Source of the DNA: SHZL01 sp031362985
GTDB taxonomy: Bacteria; Pseudomonadota; Gammaproteobacteria; Xanthomonadales; SZUA-36
DNA length: 64,000 bases
Reading direction: 5' to 3'
Assembly: GCA_031362985.1 (NCBI GenBank)
Contig: JANLTO010000032.1
Location: 1 to 64,000, forward strand
The notes beneath the pieces are model-generated. The model saw only the letters and a program-made list of their open reading frames with translations. It was not told where the DNA came from and made no database searches. Position numbers and translations under genes: made by a program. The number at the start of each line of letters is the position of its first letter. Within the stretch, counting starts at the first letter, position 1. Shown here one piece after another: positions 9,123 to 18,006 of this stretch.

Positions 9123-9674
9123 CTAGCAGCTCATCCTTAAAGGCCGCAAAGCCGCAATCGCCGAAATCATGTGTTTCTCGATCAGGCTGACCGACACACC
9201 GAGTTCGCTTGCAACTTCGGCATGGCTTAAACCGCTAACACGATGTAACAGGAAAACACGTTGTGCAGCTGGTTTGAGCGTGCCGATTACGTTTATCGCA
9301 TCGTCCAGTTGCTGGGAAAACTCCAGGGTCTGCAGGGGATCGGCTGTTTCAGCAGCAATCTGCTCTCCTGCTTCAATGTCCAATTCCTGGCCATGGGTTT
9401 TTTTGCGCCGAAAGCGATCGCGCAGAAGGTTACGCGCAATAGTGAACACAAACGCCTTGGTATTTTCTATGCCGCCACATTCCTGGCGCCGCGCCAAACG
9501 CAAATAGATCTCCTGGGTCAGGTCTTCTGCCTGCTCACGCTTCAGGCCCTGGTGGGTAAAGAACCCTTTGAGAATGCTATCGAAGCTGGCGTGAACATCG
9601 GCCAGGAACGCATCTCGGGCACCAACGAACAATGAGTTCCGGTTTTGTTTGGTTTGAACTGCCAGTGACGCCAT
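9123..9674 (-). CDS. ECF-type RNA polymerase sigma factor (FecI-like)
   Basis: 183 residues with sigma-70 region 2 (~30-100: QAEDLTQEIYLRLARR, then AFVFTIARNLLRDRFRRKK) and region 4 (~125-180: LKPAAQRVFLLHRVSGLSHAEVASELGVSVSLIEKHM). The region 4 wording is closest to the FecI group that drives TonB-receptor genes. No FecR-type anti-sigma follows, so activation by a receptor-anti-sigma relay is not visible here. Ribosome-binding site AAGGAGGG precedes the ATG. Its promoter is covered by two palindromes (separate entry), implying tight repression, probably by the TetR gene immediately upstream on the same strand. Its natural targets could include the TonB receptor at 15.1 kb; that is inference. 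Confidence 0.87.
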   Translation of the reverse strand: MASLAVQTKQNRNSLFVGARDAFLADVHASFDSILKGFFTHQGLKREQAEDLTQEIYLRLARRQECGGIENTKAFVFTIARNLLRDRFRRKKTHGQELDIEAGEQIAAETADPLQTLEFSQQLDDAINVIGTLKPAAQRVFLLHRVSGLSHAEVASELGVSVSLIEKHMISAIAALRPLRMSC

Positions 9675-9684
9675 GCTTACCCTC

Positions 9685-9722
9685 CTTACAGAGGCGTAAG
9701 GTATCCCTTACAGACGTGTAAG
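9685..9722 (-). promoter_or_regulatory. Tandem palindromic operators upstream of the ECF sigma gene
   Basis: Two related 16-bp palindromes: CTTACAGAGGCGTAAG (9685-9700) and CTTACAGACGTGTAAG (9707-9722). The second has perfect CTTACA/TGTAAG arms with a 4-bp centre. Their starts are 22 bp apart, about two helical turns. This is the architecture expected for cooperative TetR-family dimers; the TTACA-N4-TGTAA form is common for that family. Confidence 0.65.
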
Positions 9723-9726
9723 TCAA
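9698..9726 (-). promoter_or_regulatory. Predicted sigma-70 promoter of the ECF sigma gene
   Basis: Read leftward: -35 TTGACT (9726-9721), a 17-bp spacer and -10 TACCTT (9703-9698). The -35 is a 5/6 match; the -10 is weak. One palindrome lies between the -35 and -10 and the other covers the -10 and the start region, so a bound repressor would occlude the polymerase. Confidence 0.45.
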
Positions 9727-9742
9727 GACCATGGCTTTGTTT

Positions 9743-10366
9743 CTATTCCATCAGTGGCAGACCCGTTAGCAGGCGCACGTAAACAGGTAGCAATCGCATT
9801 CGCTCCTGCTCGGATTCACCCGGATTGACGTTGTAGTAACCAATCTGGTGAAAGTGCGTGATACGCGCCCTTATCAATGACTCAATCCCGTCGTACCCCA
9901 TGTCAAGAAACATCTGCTTGATCATTTCGACGATTTGTTCGTCGACGCGCCTGACCGACAACTCAACCGGCTTTGCTACCCGCGCCCAGTCCCGAACGGC
10001 TGAATTCCAGGCCGGGTTGAACCGCTGTTTATCCAGGTGGAACCGCACCATGGAGAGGAATTCCTTTGCGCCATCGTGTTGCGGGTCCAGCAGGGCCGCG
10101 TGTGCCGAGGTAGTCGTGGTTTCCCAGTCACGCAGCAGTTCATCATGCAACTCCTGGAGATTCTTGAAGTGCCAGTAGAAAGATTCACGGGTGACGTCAA
10201 GCCGCGTGGCCAGCTTGCCAATTTTCACCGAGGCGATACCACCTTTTATCAATGCTTCCCTGGCCTCGACTATCCACGCCGCCCGGTCAAGCACGACGCG
10301 TTTCGCGTTAAGCGACTGGACGGACTTGTGTGCGCTGCTCTTTTTGCTCGCTGTTTTAGCTGACAC
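9743..10366 (-). CDS. TetR-family transcriptional regulator
   Basis: About 207 residues. The N-terminal HTH reads 'REALIKGGIASVKIGKLATRLDVTRESFYWHFKNLQELHDELL', a standard TetR DNA-binding domain with the Y/F-WHF recognition helix. The C-terminal ~130 residues are a ligand-binding domain of unknown effector. I place the start at the GTG at 10366, eight bases after AGGGGAG; an in-frame GTG at 10375 sits too close to that ribosome-binding site. The start overlaps the 3' end of the SRPBCC gene by 11 bp, so the two are co-translated. It lies directly upstream of the two palindromes in front of the ECF sigma gene, making it the likely repressor there. Confidence 0.88.
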   Translation of the reverse strand: MSAKTASKKSSAHKSVQSLNAKRVVLDRAAWIVEAREALIKGGIASVKIGKLATRLDVTRESFYWHFKNLQELHDELLRDWETTTTSAHAALLDPQHDGAKEFLSMVRFHLDKQRFNPAWNSAVRDWARVAKPVELSVRRVDEQIVEMIKQMFLDMGYDGIESLIRARITHFHQIGYYNVNPGESEQERMRLLPVYVRLLTGLPLME

Positions 10367-10898
10367 CCGGCCCACTCCCCTGCACGTCCATCATTGATAA
10401 CTGACCATTTTCACTGAGCCTTTTCAGAACCAGGTGGTCACTATCGAGTTTTTCCCTGGTGCTTGTTCTGGCCAGATCCGAAATTTGTTCAAGACTTTTT
10501 CCAGCTAATTGATCTGCAGGCACGGCGGCGCGTAGCAGCAGGTCGCATACAACCAGCGTGCTCGATGCCTGGGCATAAAGCGAATAGACGATGTAGCCCC
10601 TGGCGGCCGATCCGTCCTCAGTCTGCAAACACTCAACCTTGCAGCGCCCAGGCTGGACTGCCAATGTTTCCTGAGTGACATAAACAACCCGTTCACCCCG
10701 GGTTTGGCCAATTCGCACCACATTGCCTGTCTGCCCCGGCGTTCCGGCAATGTGCTCAAGTGAATGGATGCTGTCTTTCCACTGCTTGAGCTGGTTGAAC
10801 TGTGCCCATACGACTGCAGTAGAAGCATCGATGGTAATTTCGCTTCGAATGACCAGATCAAATTCCCTATACTCAGCTTCTTTGCATTCAGCAGACAT
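10356..10898 (-). CDS. SRPBCC (START-like) domain protein
   Basis: 180 residues. The sequence pattern 'FDLVIRSEITIDASTAVVWAQFNQLKQWKDSIHSLEHI' followed by alternating beta strands is typical of polyketide-cyclase/START-type helix-grip folds that bind hydrophobic ligands. The ATG at 10898 has GAAGAGG upstream; the longer frame to 10997 does not look like protein sequence of this family. It overlaps the TetR gene and is divergent from the DUF885 gene (123-bp intergenic region). A role in binding the compound handled by the neighbouring catabolic genes is plausible but unproven. Confidence 0.6.
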   Translation of the reverse strand: MSAECKEAEYREFDLVIRSEITIDASTAVVWAQFNQLKQWKDSIHSLEHIAGTPGQTGNVVRIGQTRGERVVYVTQETLAVQPGRCKVECLQTEDGSAARGYIVYSLYAQASSTLVVCDLLLRAAVPADQLAGKSLEQISDLARTSTREKLDSDHLVLKRLSENGQLSMMDVQGSGPGVS

Positions 10899-11021
10899 GG
10901 GCACCTCTTCACACCAGAAGACGCTGCAGGCCGTGATTTCCTCAAATGCGCCATAATTTTGAGGTGCTTGCCTTGCTAAGCGTCTTCCGATTCGCATAGA
11001 ACACTTTAACGTGCAGGACTT

Positions 11022-12755
11022 ATGAAAGCGAAATCAGCGCCAGGTGAAAAACACCAAACCCGCAAAGCCACTGAGCAATTGAGCCACCTGGCTAGCGACT
11101 ACTGGGAATTTTATTTGCGCGAACATCCGGTCGTTGCCCTGGGACAAGGGAATGAGCGTTTCCGTCACGAGCTGTTCAAGGAGTCGATCGCTGACTTCGA
11201 GAGGCGGGACGGCGAGAGCGCCATGCTGCTGCAAAGCCTGGCGGGGATCGACTCGGATTTGCTGGAGGGACAGGACCAATTCACCTTCCAGCTGCTGGAA
11301 CGGGAACTACTAAACGACCGTAAACACTTTGCCATGCAAACCCACCTTCGCCCGATGCTATTTCCTCTGGGCCCGGAAGGCTGGGTTGCAGATGCTATGC
11401 ACAAAACCATGCTGTTCAGCCGGCAACAGGCTCAGGACTATGTACGGCGGGTCGAATCGATCCCGGCATTTTTTGCCGACTACAGTGAACGCCTTTGGAG
11501 CGGGCTCGATTCGGGATTCCGCTTGCCACGGGTTTTACTGAACCGGGTATGCGCTGCGGCGCAGAGCTATCTTGAAGGCTCGCTTGAGCAAAGCCTGTGG
11601 TACGGGCCTTTTGCCAAGGCCCGCAGTGCGGGACGGATATTTGAGGCGGAGGAGTCGGCAGCGCGGTCCCTGATCGAAACCAAAATCCGGCCTGCCTACA
11701 AGGCATGGACCGACGTGCTAAGGACGCAGTATGCATCCGAGTGCCGGGAATCCATTGCAACCATTGACGAGCCCGATGGCGAAGCCTATTACCGCTTCCT
11801 CGCTCGCTATTACACCAGTTCGGACCTCCCGGCTGAAGAAATCCATGCCAGGGGCGTGGCTGAGGTTGCCCGCATCGTTGCAGAGATGAAGTCCATAGCC
11901 AGCAAAACCGGCTACAATGACTTGCCCGGGCTGAGAAACTTTCTGCGCACGGATGCGCAGTTCTACTCCGCGTCCAAGGAGGAAATCCTGGAGCGTATTG
12001 CCATCCTGTGCAAGCGCATCGACCGGCGCATTCCTGAGTTCTTCGGGAACTTGCCGCGCATGACCTATGGCATCGAATCAGTCCCGGAAAGCCTGGCCGC
12101 ACAAGTGCCTCCTGCTTATGCCCAACCGAATCCGCCGAACGGCACTTCAGCGGGAATCTTTTGGATCACCAGCCTGCCACAACGCTGTCCCAGCTATTTG
12201 CATGTGCCATTAACGCTGCATGAAGCCTGGCCTGGCCACCTGATGCATATTGCAATGCTGCAGGAAATGACCGGATTGCCAGCATTCAGGCGCTACGGCC
12301 TGGCCAATTACACGGCTTTCATAGAAGGCTGGGGCCTGTACTGCGAACAACTGGGCCATGATTTTGGTTTCTACTCCGACCCTTTTGCGCATTATGGTTG
12401 CCTGGAAATGGAAATGTGGCGGGCGGTGCGCCTGGTGGTCGATACCGGCATTCACATGCAAGGCTGGAGCCGGGAGCAGGCGATTGCTTACATGAGGCTG
12501 CACCTTACCCTGGATCCGGCCGCCATCGAAGCGGAAGTCGACCGCTACATCGGCATGCCTGGGCAAGCCCTGGCGTATAAAGTCGGTGGGTTCAAGTTCA
12601 GCGAACTGCGCAAGCGGGCCAGCAGCCAACTGGGTGACGCGTTCAGCTTACGCAGCTTGCACGACCGGTTCATGGATGCAGGCCCGGTTACACTCGACCT
12701 GCTGGACCAGCACGTACAGGCCTGGATTGACGCCACGGGTAGCGAGAAAGCATAA
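11022..12755 (+). CDS. DUF885 family metallopeptidase-like protein
   Basis: 577 residues of the DUF885 family, which has a variant zinc motif. Here HEAWPGH starts at about residue 400, followed ~30 residues later by FIEGWGLYCEQL, whose Glu would be the third ligand. No signal peptide is present (MKAKSAPGEKHQ...), so it should act in the cytoplasm, whereas many family members are exported. Characterised relatives are few; the fold resembles gluzincin peptidases of the M2/M3 type. It is the first gene of a collinear set reaching to 22.2 kb; the next gene starts immediately at its stop codon. Ribosome-binding site AGGA precedes the ATG. Confidence 0.8.
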   Translation: MKAKSAPGEKHQTRKATEQLSHLASDYWEFYLREHPVVALGQGNERFRHELFKESIADFERRDGESAMLLQSLAGIDSDLLEGQDQFTFQLLERELLNDRKHFAMQTHLRPMLFPLGPEGWVADAMHKTMLFSRQQAQDYVRRVESIPAFFADYSERLWSGLDSGFRLPRVLLNRVCAAAQSYLEGSLEQSLWYGPFAKARSAGRIFEAEESAARSLIETKIRPAYKAWTDVLRTQYASECRESIATIDEPDGEAYYRFLARYYTSSDLPAEEIHARGVAEVARIVAEMKSIASKTGYNDLPGLRNFLRTDAQFYSASKEEILERIAILCKRIDRRIPEFFGNLPRMTYGIESVPESLAAQVPPAYAQPNPPNGTSAGIFWITSLPQRCPSYLHVPLTLHEAWPGHLMHIAMLQEMTGLPAFRRYGLANYTAFIEGWGLYCEQLGHDFGFYSDPFAHYGCLEMEMWRAVRLVVDTGIHMQGWSREQAIAYMRLHLTLDPAAIEAEVDRYIGMPGQALAYKVGGFKFSELRKRASSQLGDAFSLRSLHDRFMDAGPVTLDLLDQHVQAWIDATGSEKA

Positions 12756-13535
12756 GTGAACATACTGACTCCGAAAAAATCAGGCACGACTCCGGGCGGG
12801 ATCTACTACGAAGTTCATGGATCGGGCAAACCCCTGTTCCTTGCCTTCCCCATCATGGCATCGCACGGGGAGATTTTCGTAGCTAACGGCGCCCAGGTTC
12901 TGCAGGGTTACCTTGAGCGCTTATGCGATCGCTACAGCGTGCTGCTGGCGGACTATCCGAGCATTGGCAAGAGCGCGTCTATTCCACCTGGAGAATTGAC
13001 CGCTGACCGGGTATGCGCGGACATGCTGGAAGTTACCGACGCGGCTGGTTTCGATCAATTTGCGTGGTGGGGTTATTCCTGGGGCGCGGTCGTTGGACTG
13101 CAACTTGCTTCGCGGACCCCGCGCGTGTCTGCCTTGGTCGTAGGCGGCTGGCCACCATTGGGTGGACCTTATGCCGACATGCTGCAGGGCGCATCCGTCA
13201 ACCTCTCCAAGCCACCCGATTATGCCAAAGTGGTGCTGCGCAATGATGCGCAATACGCACAATGGTCTACCTTTTATGGCAGCGTGCAGGATTGGCCGGA
13301 AGCCGAGGCAGTGGCAGCCATTGAGTGCCCAAGGATGACCTATGTCGGCGCAGACTCGCTGACGGACGCAGGAGGAATCCAGTTGCCTTTCGCCGCCCTG
13401 TTGCGGAAACGAACGCCGGAACTTCGAGCCATGGGCTGGTGGGTGACGGCAATCCCGAACCAGGGACATGGCATAGCGCTTGAACCTGCGGTGCTGGTGC
13501 CGGTGGTGCGCGAATTTCTTGACGATGTGTTGTGA
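12756..13535 (+). CDS. Alpha/beta hydrolase
   Basis: 259 residues with a GTG start directly after the stop of the DUF885 gene, so the two are translationally coupled. The nucleophile elbow is G-Y-S-W-G (Ser108). The oxyanion region reads 'HGSGKPLFLAFPI' and the C-terminal His lies in 'PNQGHGIAL'; an acid lies around 'YVGADSLTDAG'. No signal peptide. It could hydrolyse an ester, amide or lactone; the sequence does not tell which. The context with peptidases and a transporter suggests early or mid-pathway processing of an imported compound. Confidence 0.8.
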   Translation: MNILTPKKSGTTPGGIYYEVHGSGKPLFLAFPIMASHGEIFVANGAQVLQGYLERLCDRYSVLLADYPSIGKSASIPPGELTADRVCADMLEVTDAAGFDQFAWWGYSWGAVVGLQLASRTPRVSALVVGGWPPLGGPYADMLQGASVNLSKPPDYAKVVLRNDAQYAQWSTFYGSVQDWPEAEAVAAIECPRMTYVGADSLTDAGGIQLPFAALLRKRTPELRAMGWWVTAIPNQGHGIALEPAVLVPVVREFLDDVL

Positions 13536-13573
13536 GCCCCTGTATTGCGCGCCCTATTTTGTGAGCAAGGGCC

Positions 13574-14971
13574 GTGACTGAGGCACCCACAAAGCTGTCA
13601 CGCAAAGTCCTGGCTGCCTACTCCGCCCCGGCATTTGCCCAGGCGCTGATCCACGGCCCAAGCGGCAGCATTATCCAGGGGATATATGCAGTTCACTTTG
13701 GATTGCCCCTAGAGTCCATAGCTCTCGTGCTGTTGCTTGCCGGTATAGCTGATGCCGTGACCAACCCCCTGATCGGCTACTCATCGGATCGCTCCCGGGC
13801 CCGCTTCGGCACACGCAAGCCATGGCTGGTCGTCGGGGCACTGGTGACGGTCATAGCCGGCTGGTTTCTCTATGCACCCACCCCACCGGTAACCACTGGT
13901 TACTTCCTCTTCTGGCTTTTGTTGGCCTACTTTGGCTGGGCGCTCGGAGAGATACCTTACGGCGGCTGGATTCCTGAAATCACCCCGGACTATAACGAGC
14001 GCACACGGCTTACCGCCTGGCGCGCCAGCTTTATGTATCTGGGTGCTATGGCCTTCTTTGCCATACCCTTCATGCCCATCTTTCCAACCACGGAATTTAC
14101 TGCTGACACCCTTAAGTGGACGGCCATTCTCGCGGCCGTCACGCTGCCCCTGCTGACGTTCATTGCCCTCCGGGTGGTGCCCAATGGTACTGCGCCCCTG
14201 CCCCCGCAAGCAGACGCACGAAAAAATGCCTGGCGGGCCATTGTAAAGAACCGCCCCTTGTTGCTGTTTGCCCTGATGTTCGGCACGATCGGGCTTTCTG
14301 TCGGCGTACTAAATGGCGTGTTGTTCTTTTTCTTCAACGACTACATGCACCAGGGCACTGCGCTCGCGGGCATTTTCCTGATCGCGCTGCCCATGGGGGC
14401 CGTTGCGGTACCCCTGTGGGGCTATCTGTGTGGCCGTTTCGGCAAACAACAGGCGTGGGCCCTGAGCACGGCTGGCGGCGGCCTGGCCATTTGTCTTTAT
14501 GGGCTGATTCAACCGGGTGAATACGCCACCCTTTGGCTTACCGTGCTGCATGTCATCGTTGTGCTTATGTATGTTTGCTATTCGGTGGCGGCGCCGGCCG
14601 TATTGGCGGACGTAGTGGATTACGGCAGTTTGCGTTTCGGTGCAGATTACGCAGGGACCTACTTCTCTTTCTACCTCCTCATGTATAAAGCAGTACCCCA
14701 GGTTGGGGCCGCAGCAGGCCTGGCATTGGTGGGGTTGTTTGGTTTCGACCCGCAACTCGCGGAACAAACTGCTTTGGCCAGGTTTGGTTTGCTATTCACT
14801 TTCAGTTTGCTCCCGGCACTGTTGTTGCTGATCGCCGCGCCTTTGATCTGGTATTTTCCGATCAACGCACGGCGACAACGCATCATCACGCGCCGACTGC
14901 AGGCTACGCGACGTCACCATGCATTGCAGGTCACTGATATTCATGTAGAAAACAAGCCAGCTGCTGTTTAG
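13574..14971 (+). CDS. GPH-family (MelB-like) major facilitator transporter
   Basis: 465 residues and about 12 membrane segments, GTG start. Family features: 'GIADAVTNPLIGYSSDRSRARFGTRKPWLV' (the D-x-x-x-D-P-x-x-G and R-x-G-R-R-like loop of the GPH cation symporters) and 'DYNERTRLTAWR' after TM4. GPH members import sugars or glycosides with Na+ or H+, but many marine homologues near TonB receptors have unknown non-sugar substrates. Here all neighbours are peptidase or hydrolase genes, so a peptide-like or conjugated substrate is as likely as a sugar. It is the inner-membrane step of the locus. Confidence 0.82.
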   Translation: MTEAPTKLSRKVLAAYSAPAFAQALIHGPSGSIIQGIYAVHFGLPLESIALVLLLAGIADAVTNPLIGYSSDRSRARFGTRKPWLVVGALVTVIAGWFLYAPTPPVTTGYFLFWLLLAYFGWALGEIPYGGWIPEITPDYNERTRLTAWRASFMYLGAMAFFAIPFMPIFPTTEFTADTLKWTAILAAVTLPLLTFIALRVVPNGTAPLPPQADARKNAWRAIVKNRPLLLFALMFGTIGLSVGVLNGVLFFFFNDYMHQGTALAGIFLIALPMGAVAVPLWGYLCGRFGKQQAWALSTAGGGLAICLYGLIQPGEYATLWLTVLHVIVVLMYVCYSVAAPAVLADVVDYGSLRFGADYAGTYFSFYLLMYKAVPQVGAAAGLALVGLFGFDPQLAEQTALARFGLLFTFSLLPALLLLIAAPLIWYFPINARRQRIITRRLQATRRHHALQVTDIHVENKPAAV

Positions 14972-15086
14972 CGCCTGGCATTTTCCGGCTCCCTGACCAC
15001 TGTTTGAGGGAATTCCCATGCAATGCGTCTACTGGGTGGGACTGTTTCTGTTTTCAGAGGAATTTCACGTTGGGAGATTTGCCATT

Positions 15087-17177
15087 ATGAGCCGCACCGG
15101 AACGTTTACCGCCTGGATTTCGTGCTTCTGCTGTGCCCTGCTTTACGGTAGTGCTGCCTTTGGGCAGGAAACGGAAAACGAGGAGTACCAGGGCTTGGAA
15201 GTAATCACTGTTACTGCACAAAAACGCGAAGAAAACCTGCTTGACGTGCCTTTATCCATCAGCGCGTTCACCAACAACATGCTGCAGGACATCGGCGCAT
15301 CGGAACTTGCGGACTTTCTGCAGACCGCGCCGGGTGTAGGTATCATCGACGACCAGTCGGGTACCCAGTTTATCCAGATCCGTGGCATCAATTCGACCTA
15401 CGGCAACGCCCTCGTAGGCTACTATCTCGACGAATTTCCGTTCACCCTGATCGGCAATACCCAGGTGCCGGATGTGCGCACCTATGACCTGGAGCGCGTA
15501 GAAGTGCTGCGCGGCCCGCAGGGTACGCTCTACGGCGATGGATCAATTGGAGGTACCATCCGGGTACTCACCAAAAACCCGGTGCTGGACCAGTTCCAGG
15601 CCAGCGGTGAAGTGGATGGAATCGCCACTGCGCATGGTGATTCCAGCTGGGCAGCCAAAGGCATGCTCAACGTGCCATTTGCGAAAGACACACTCGGATT
15701 GCGCATTGTGGCTTCGCAGGAAGATTTTGGCGGTTGGGTGGACAACACCACCACCGGCATCGATGATCAGAACAGCCGCGACATCACCAACCTGCGAACG
15801 AAACTGACGTACGCACCCACCGAAGACCTCGATGTCACCCTGGCCTGGTGGCATACCAAGGAAGACGTTGACGCGGGCGCTGCCTCCCTGCCGGACCTGA
15901 CCACACCGCTTGATGTTGAGGCAACCGGAACGGATTACGATCTGTACAGCCTGACAATCAATTACGGCTTCAAATATTTTGACCTTATCAGCGCCTCATC
16001 ATGGATGGATTATTCCGATTCCTATGACTCGCAATTTTTTGGGGCGCCTTTCACTATCGATAACGGCACAGATGCCTTTTCCGAAGAAATACGCCTGACG
16101 TCTAACACTGAAGGTATGTTCCGCTGGACCGGCGGGTTTTTTTACCGCAGCCTCAAGCAGAACACCTACCTAAACCTGGAAGCATTCCCCATCGTGCAGG
16201 ACATAGATCAAAAGAGCGACTCATGGGCGGTATTTGGTGAAGGCACCTGGACCATGCTCGATGACAAGCTGGATTTCACCCTCGGTTTGCGCTACTTCGA
16301 AGACGACCGCTCGTACACCGAGGTGCTGGATCCTTTCCTGGTGGATCTGATTGAGAATCTCTACCCTGACTGGACCGGTTCTTCGACCCCGAAATTTGAC
16401 TCCACCAACCCGCGTTTCAATATTGTATATCGCACCTCCGAGGACTGGATGGTGTATACCAATATCGCCAAGGGTTTCCGCACCGGGCAGGCTCAGCCAC
16501 TGATTTCACTCGCGCTGGGAGCGCTGGGTGGGATTGAGCTGCCCCTGGGAATCGACCCTGAAACCCTGTGGAGTTACGAAGTAGGCACCAAGGGCACGGT
16601 GGCTGACGGCCGTGTCAGCGTGGAAGCCGCCGTGTACTACAACGACTGGAAGGACCAACAAGTGGTCGCTGTCGTGAATCAATCACCACGCGTTGCCGCT
16701 CTCATTAACGGGGGTACCGCACAATCGACAGGTTTTGAGCTCGCCATTTCCGCTGCGCCGGTCGATGGCCTGGTCCTGCAATTCACCGGTAACTATGTCA
16801 ATGCTGAGTACACGGAGACGGTCCCCGGGACTGGTATTGTCGATGGCGACAACATAGCCCAGGTTCCAAAACTCACTTTGTTCGGCGGCGCGACCTACCG
16901 CTGGCCATGGACTGAAACACTCGGGGGATTCATCAATGGTAATTTGCAATACACCTCGGAGCGCACCGACCCGGTGAACCTCGCCGCGCCTTCCGATGCC
17001 ATGACTCTTTTTGATATGCGCTTTGGCCTGGAATGGGACGACTGGAGCGCCTATGTCTGGGGCGACAATCTCACAGATGAAGACGGCGCCATTGAAGCGG
17101 CGGCTTTCGACGGGCAGATTGCCCTGCGCCCAAGGCCACGCAGCTTTGGTATAACCCTGCGTTACGCTTACAACTGA
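15087..17177 (+). CDS. TonB-dependent outer-membrane receptor
   Basis: Imports a ligand across the outer membrane using TonB energy. About 696 residues. I choose the ATG at 15087 (GGGAG upstream), which gives a signal peptide ending near GSAAFGQ; an earlier in-frame ATG at 15018 is less likely. TonB box region 'LEVITVTAQKREENLLDVPLSI', then a plug with 'QIRGINSTYGNALVGYYLDE' and 'VEVLRGPQGTLYGDGSIGGTIRV', then a barrel ending in '...PRPRSFGITLRYAYN'. It belongs to the broad class common in sphingomonads and marine Gammaproteobacteria. It sits between the GPH transporter and the dioxygenase on the same strand, consistent with one uptake locus. It lacks an N-terminal signalling domain, so it does not itself feed a FecR. 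Confidence 0.92.
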   Translation: MSRTGTFTAWISCFCCALLYGSAAFGQETENEEYQGLEVITVTAQKREENLLDVPLSISAFTNNMLQDIGASELADFLQTAPGVGIIDDQSGTQFIQIRGINSTYGNALVGYYLDEFPFTLIGNTQVPDVRTYDLERVEVLRGPQGTLYGDGSIGGTIRVLTKNPVLDQFQASGEVDGIATAHGDSSWAAKGMLNVPFAKDTLGLRIVASQEDFGGWVDNTTTGIDDQNSRDITNLRTKLTYAPTEDLDVTLAWWHTKEDVDAGAASLPDLTTPLDVEATGTDYDLYSLTINYGFKYFDLISASSWMDYSDSYDSQFFGAPFTIDNGTDAFSEEIRLTSNTEGMFRWTGGFFYRSLKQNTYLNLEAFPIVQDIDQKSDSWAVFGEGTWTMLDDKLDFTLGLRYFEDDRSYTEVLDPFLVDLIENLYPDWTGSSTPKFDSTNPRFNIVYRTSEDWMVYTNIAKGFRTGQAQPLISLALGALGGIELPLGIDPETLWSYEVGTKGTVADGRVSVEAAVYYNDWKDQQVVAVVNQSPRVAALINGGTAQSTGFELAISAAPVDGLVLQFTGNYVNAEYTETVPGTGIVDGDNIAQVPKLTLFGGATYRWPWTETLGGFINGNLQYTSERTDPVNLAAPSDAMTLFDMRFGLEWDDWSAYVWGDNLTDEDGAIEAAAFDGQIALRPRPRSFGITLRYAYN

Positions 17178-17190
17178 TTAAAATGGGGCA

Positions 17191-18006
17191 ATGCGCGGCA
17201 CGGCACCCTTAACGCCGATCTCCAGGGAACAGATAGCCCAGTACCGGGAGAACGGCGTGGTGAAGTTGAGCGGAGTGTTTGATCCGCACTGGATTGATTT
17301 CCTGCGTCCGGCCGTTGAAGTGGCGATGGCCGAGCCAGGGCCCCACGCAGAGGAATACGCCAAGGGCGGCGGGCGGTTTTTTGGCGACCTGGATGTTGCC
17401 AAGCGGCATGCGCCATTCCGCGAGTTCATCCACCACTCCCCGGCCGCAGAAATTGGCGGTACGCTGATGCAATCCCGCAAGGTGAATTTCTTCTATGACC
17501 AGTTGCTGGTGAAGGAGCCTGGAACGTCAGCACCCACGCCCTGGCACCAGGATCAACCTTACTGGGCTGTCAGGGGGCGGCAGATCGCCTCCATCTGGTT
17601 GCCACTGGATTCCGTCTCGAAAGCATCCAGCCTCAAATACGTCAAAGGCAGTCATCTATGGCAGGAACACAATCCGCACCATTTTATTGATGATTCACCT
17701 TACGCGGACACCGGGCTTCCCGAGCTGCCGGACATCAACGCGACACCGGAAAAATACGAGTTCCTGGGTTGGGACATGGAACCTGGTGATTGCCTGGTGT
17801 TCCAGGCCATGATTGTGCATGGCGCAGCAGGCAATGCATCGATGAGTAGTCGCCGCCGCGCCTACTCGACCCGCTGGACCGGCGATGATGCGCGCTACGA
17901 CCGCCGCAGCGGTGAAGTGGGGGTTCCCACCACGGACCCGGGCCTGGCCCATGGAGCTGAAATGGACTGCGAAGACTTTCCGGTCATCTGGCGCCGTGGC
18001 AACTGA
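17191..18006 (+). CDS. Phytanoyl-CoA dioxygenase family protein (Fe(II)/2-oxoglutarate oxygenase)
   Basis: 271 residues of a predicted cytoplasmic hydroxylase. The iron ligands are visible: H119-Q-D121 in 'PWHQDQPYW' and H210 in 'IVHGAAGN'; the 2-oxoglutarate-binding Arg is likely in 'RRRAYSTRW'. PhyH-family members hydroxylate fatty acyl-CoA, amino acids or natural products; the substrate cannot be read from sequence. The gene begins 13 bp after the TonB receptor and overlaps the dipeptidase gene, so it belongs to this operon. In this setting it may hydroxylate the imported compound or a released residue. Confidence 0.88.
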   Translation: MRGTAPLTPISREQIAQYRENGVVKLSGVFDPHWIDFLRPAVEVAMAEPGPHAEEYAKGGGRFFGDLDVAKRHAPFREFIHHSPAAEIGGTLMQSRKVNFFYDQLLVKEPGTSAPTPWHQDQPYWAVRGRQIASIWLPLDSVSKASSLKYVKGSHLWQEHNPHHFIDDSPYADTGLPELPDINATPEKYEFLGWDMEPGDCLVFQAMIVHGAAGNASMSSRRRAYSTRWTGDDARYDRRSGEVGVPTTDPGLAHGAEMDCEDFPVIWRRGN

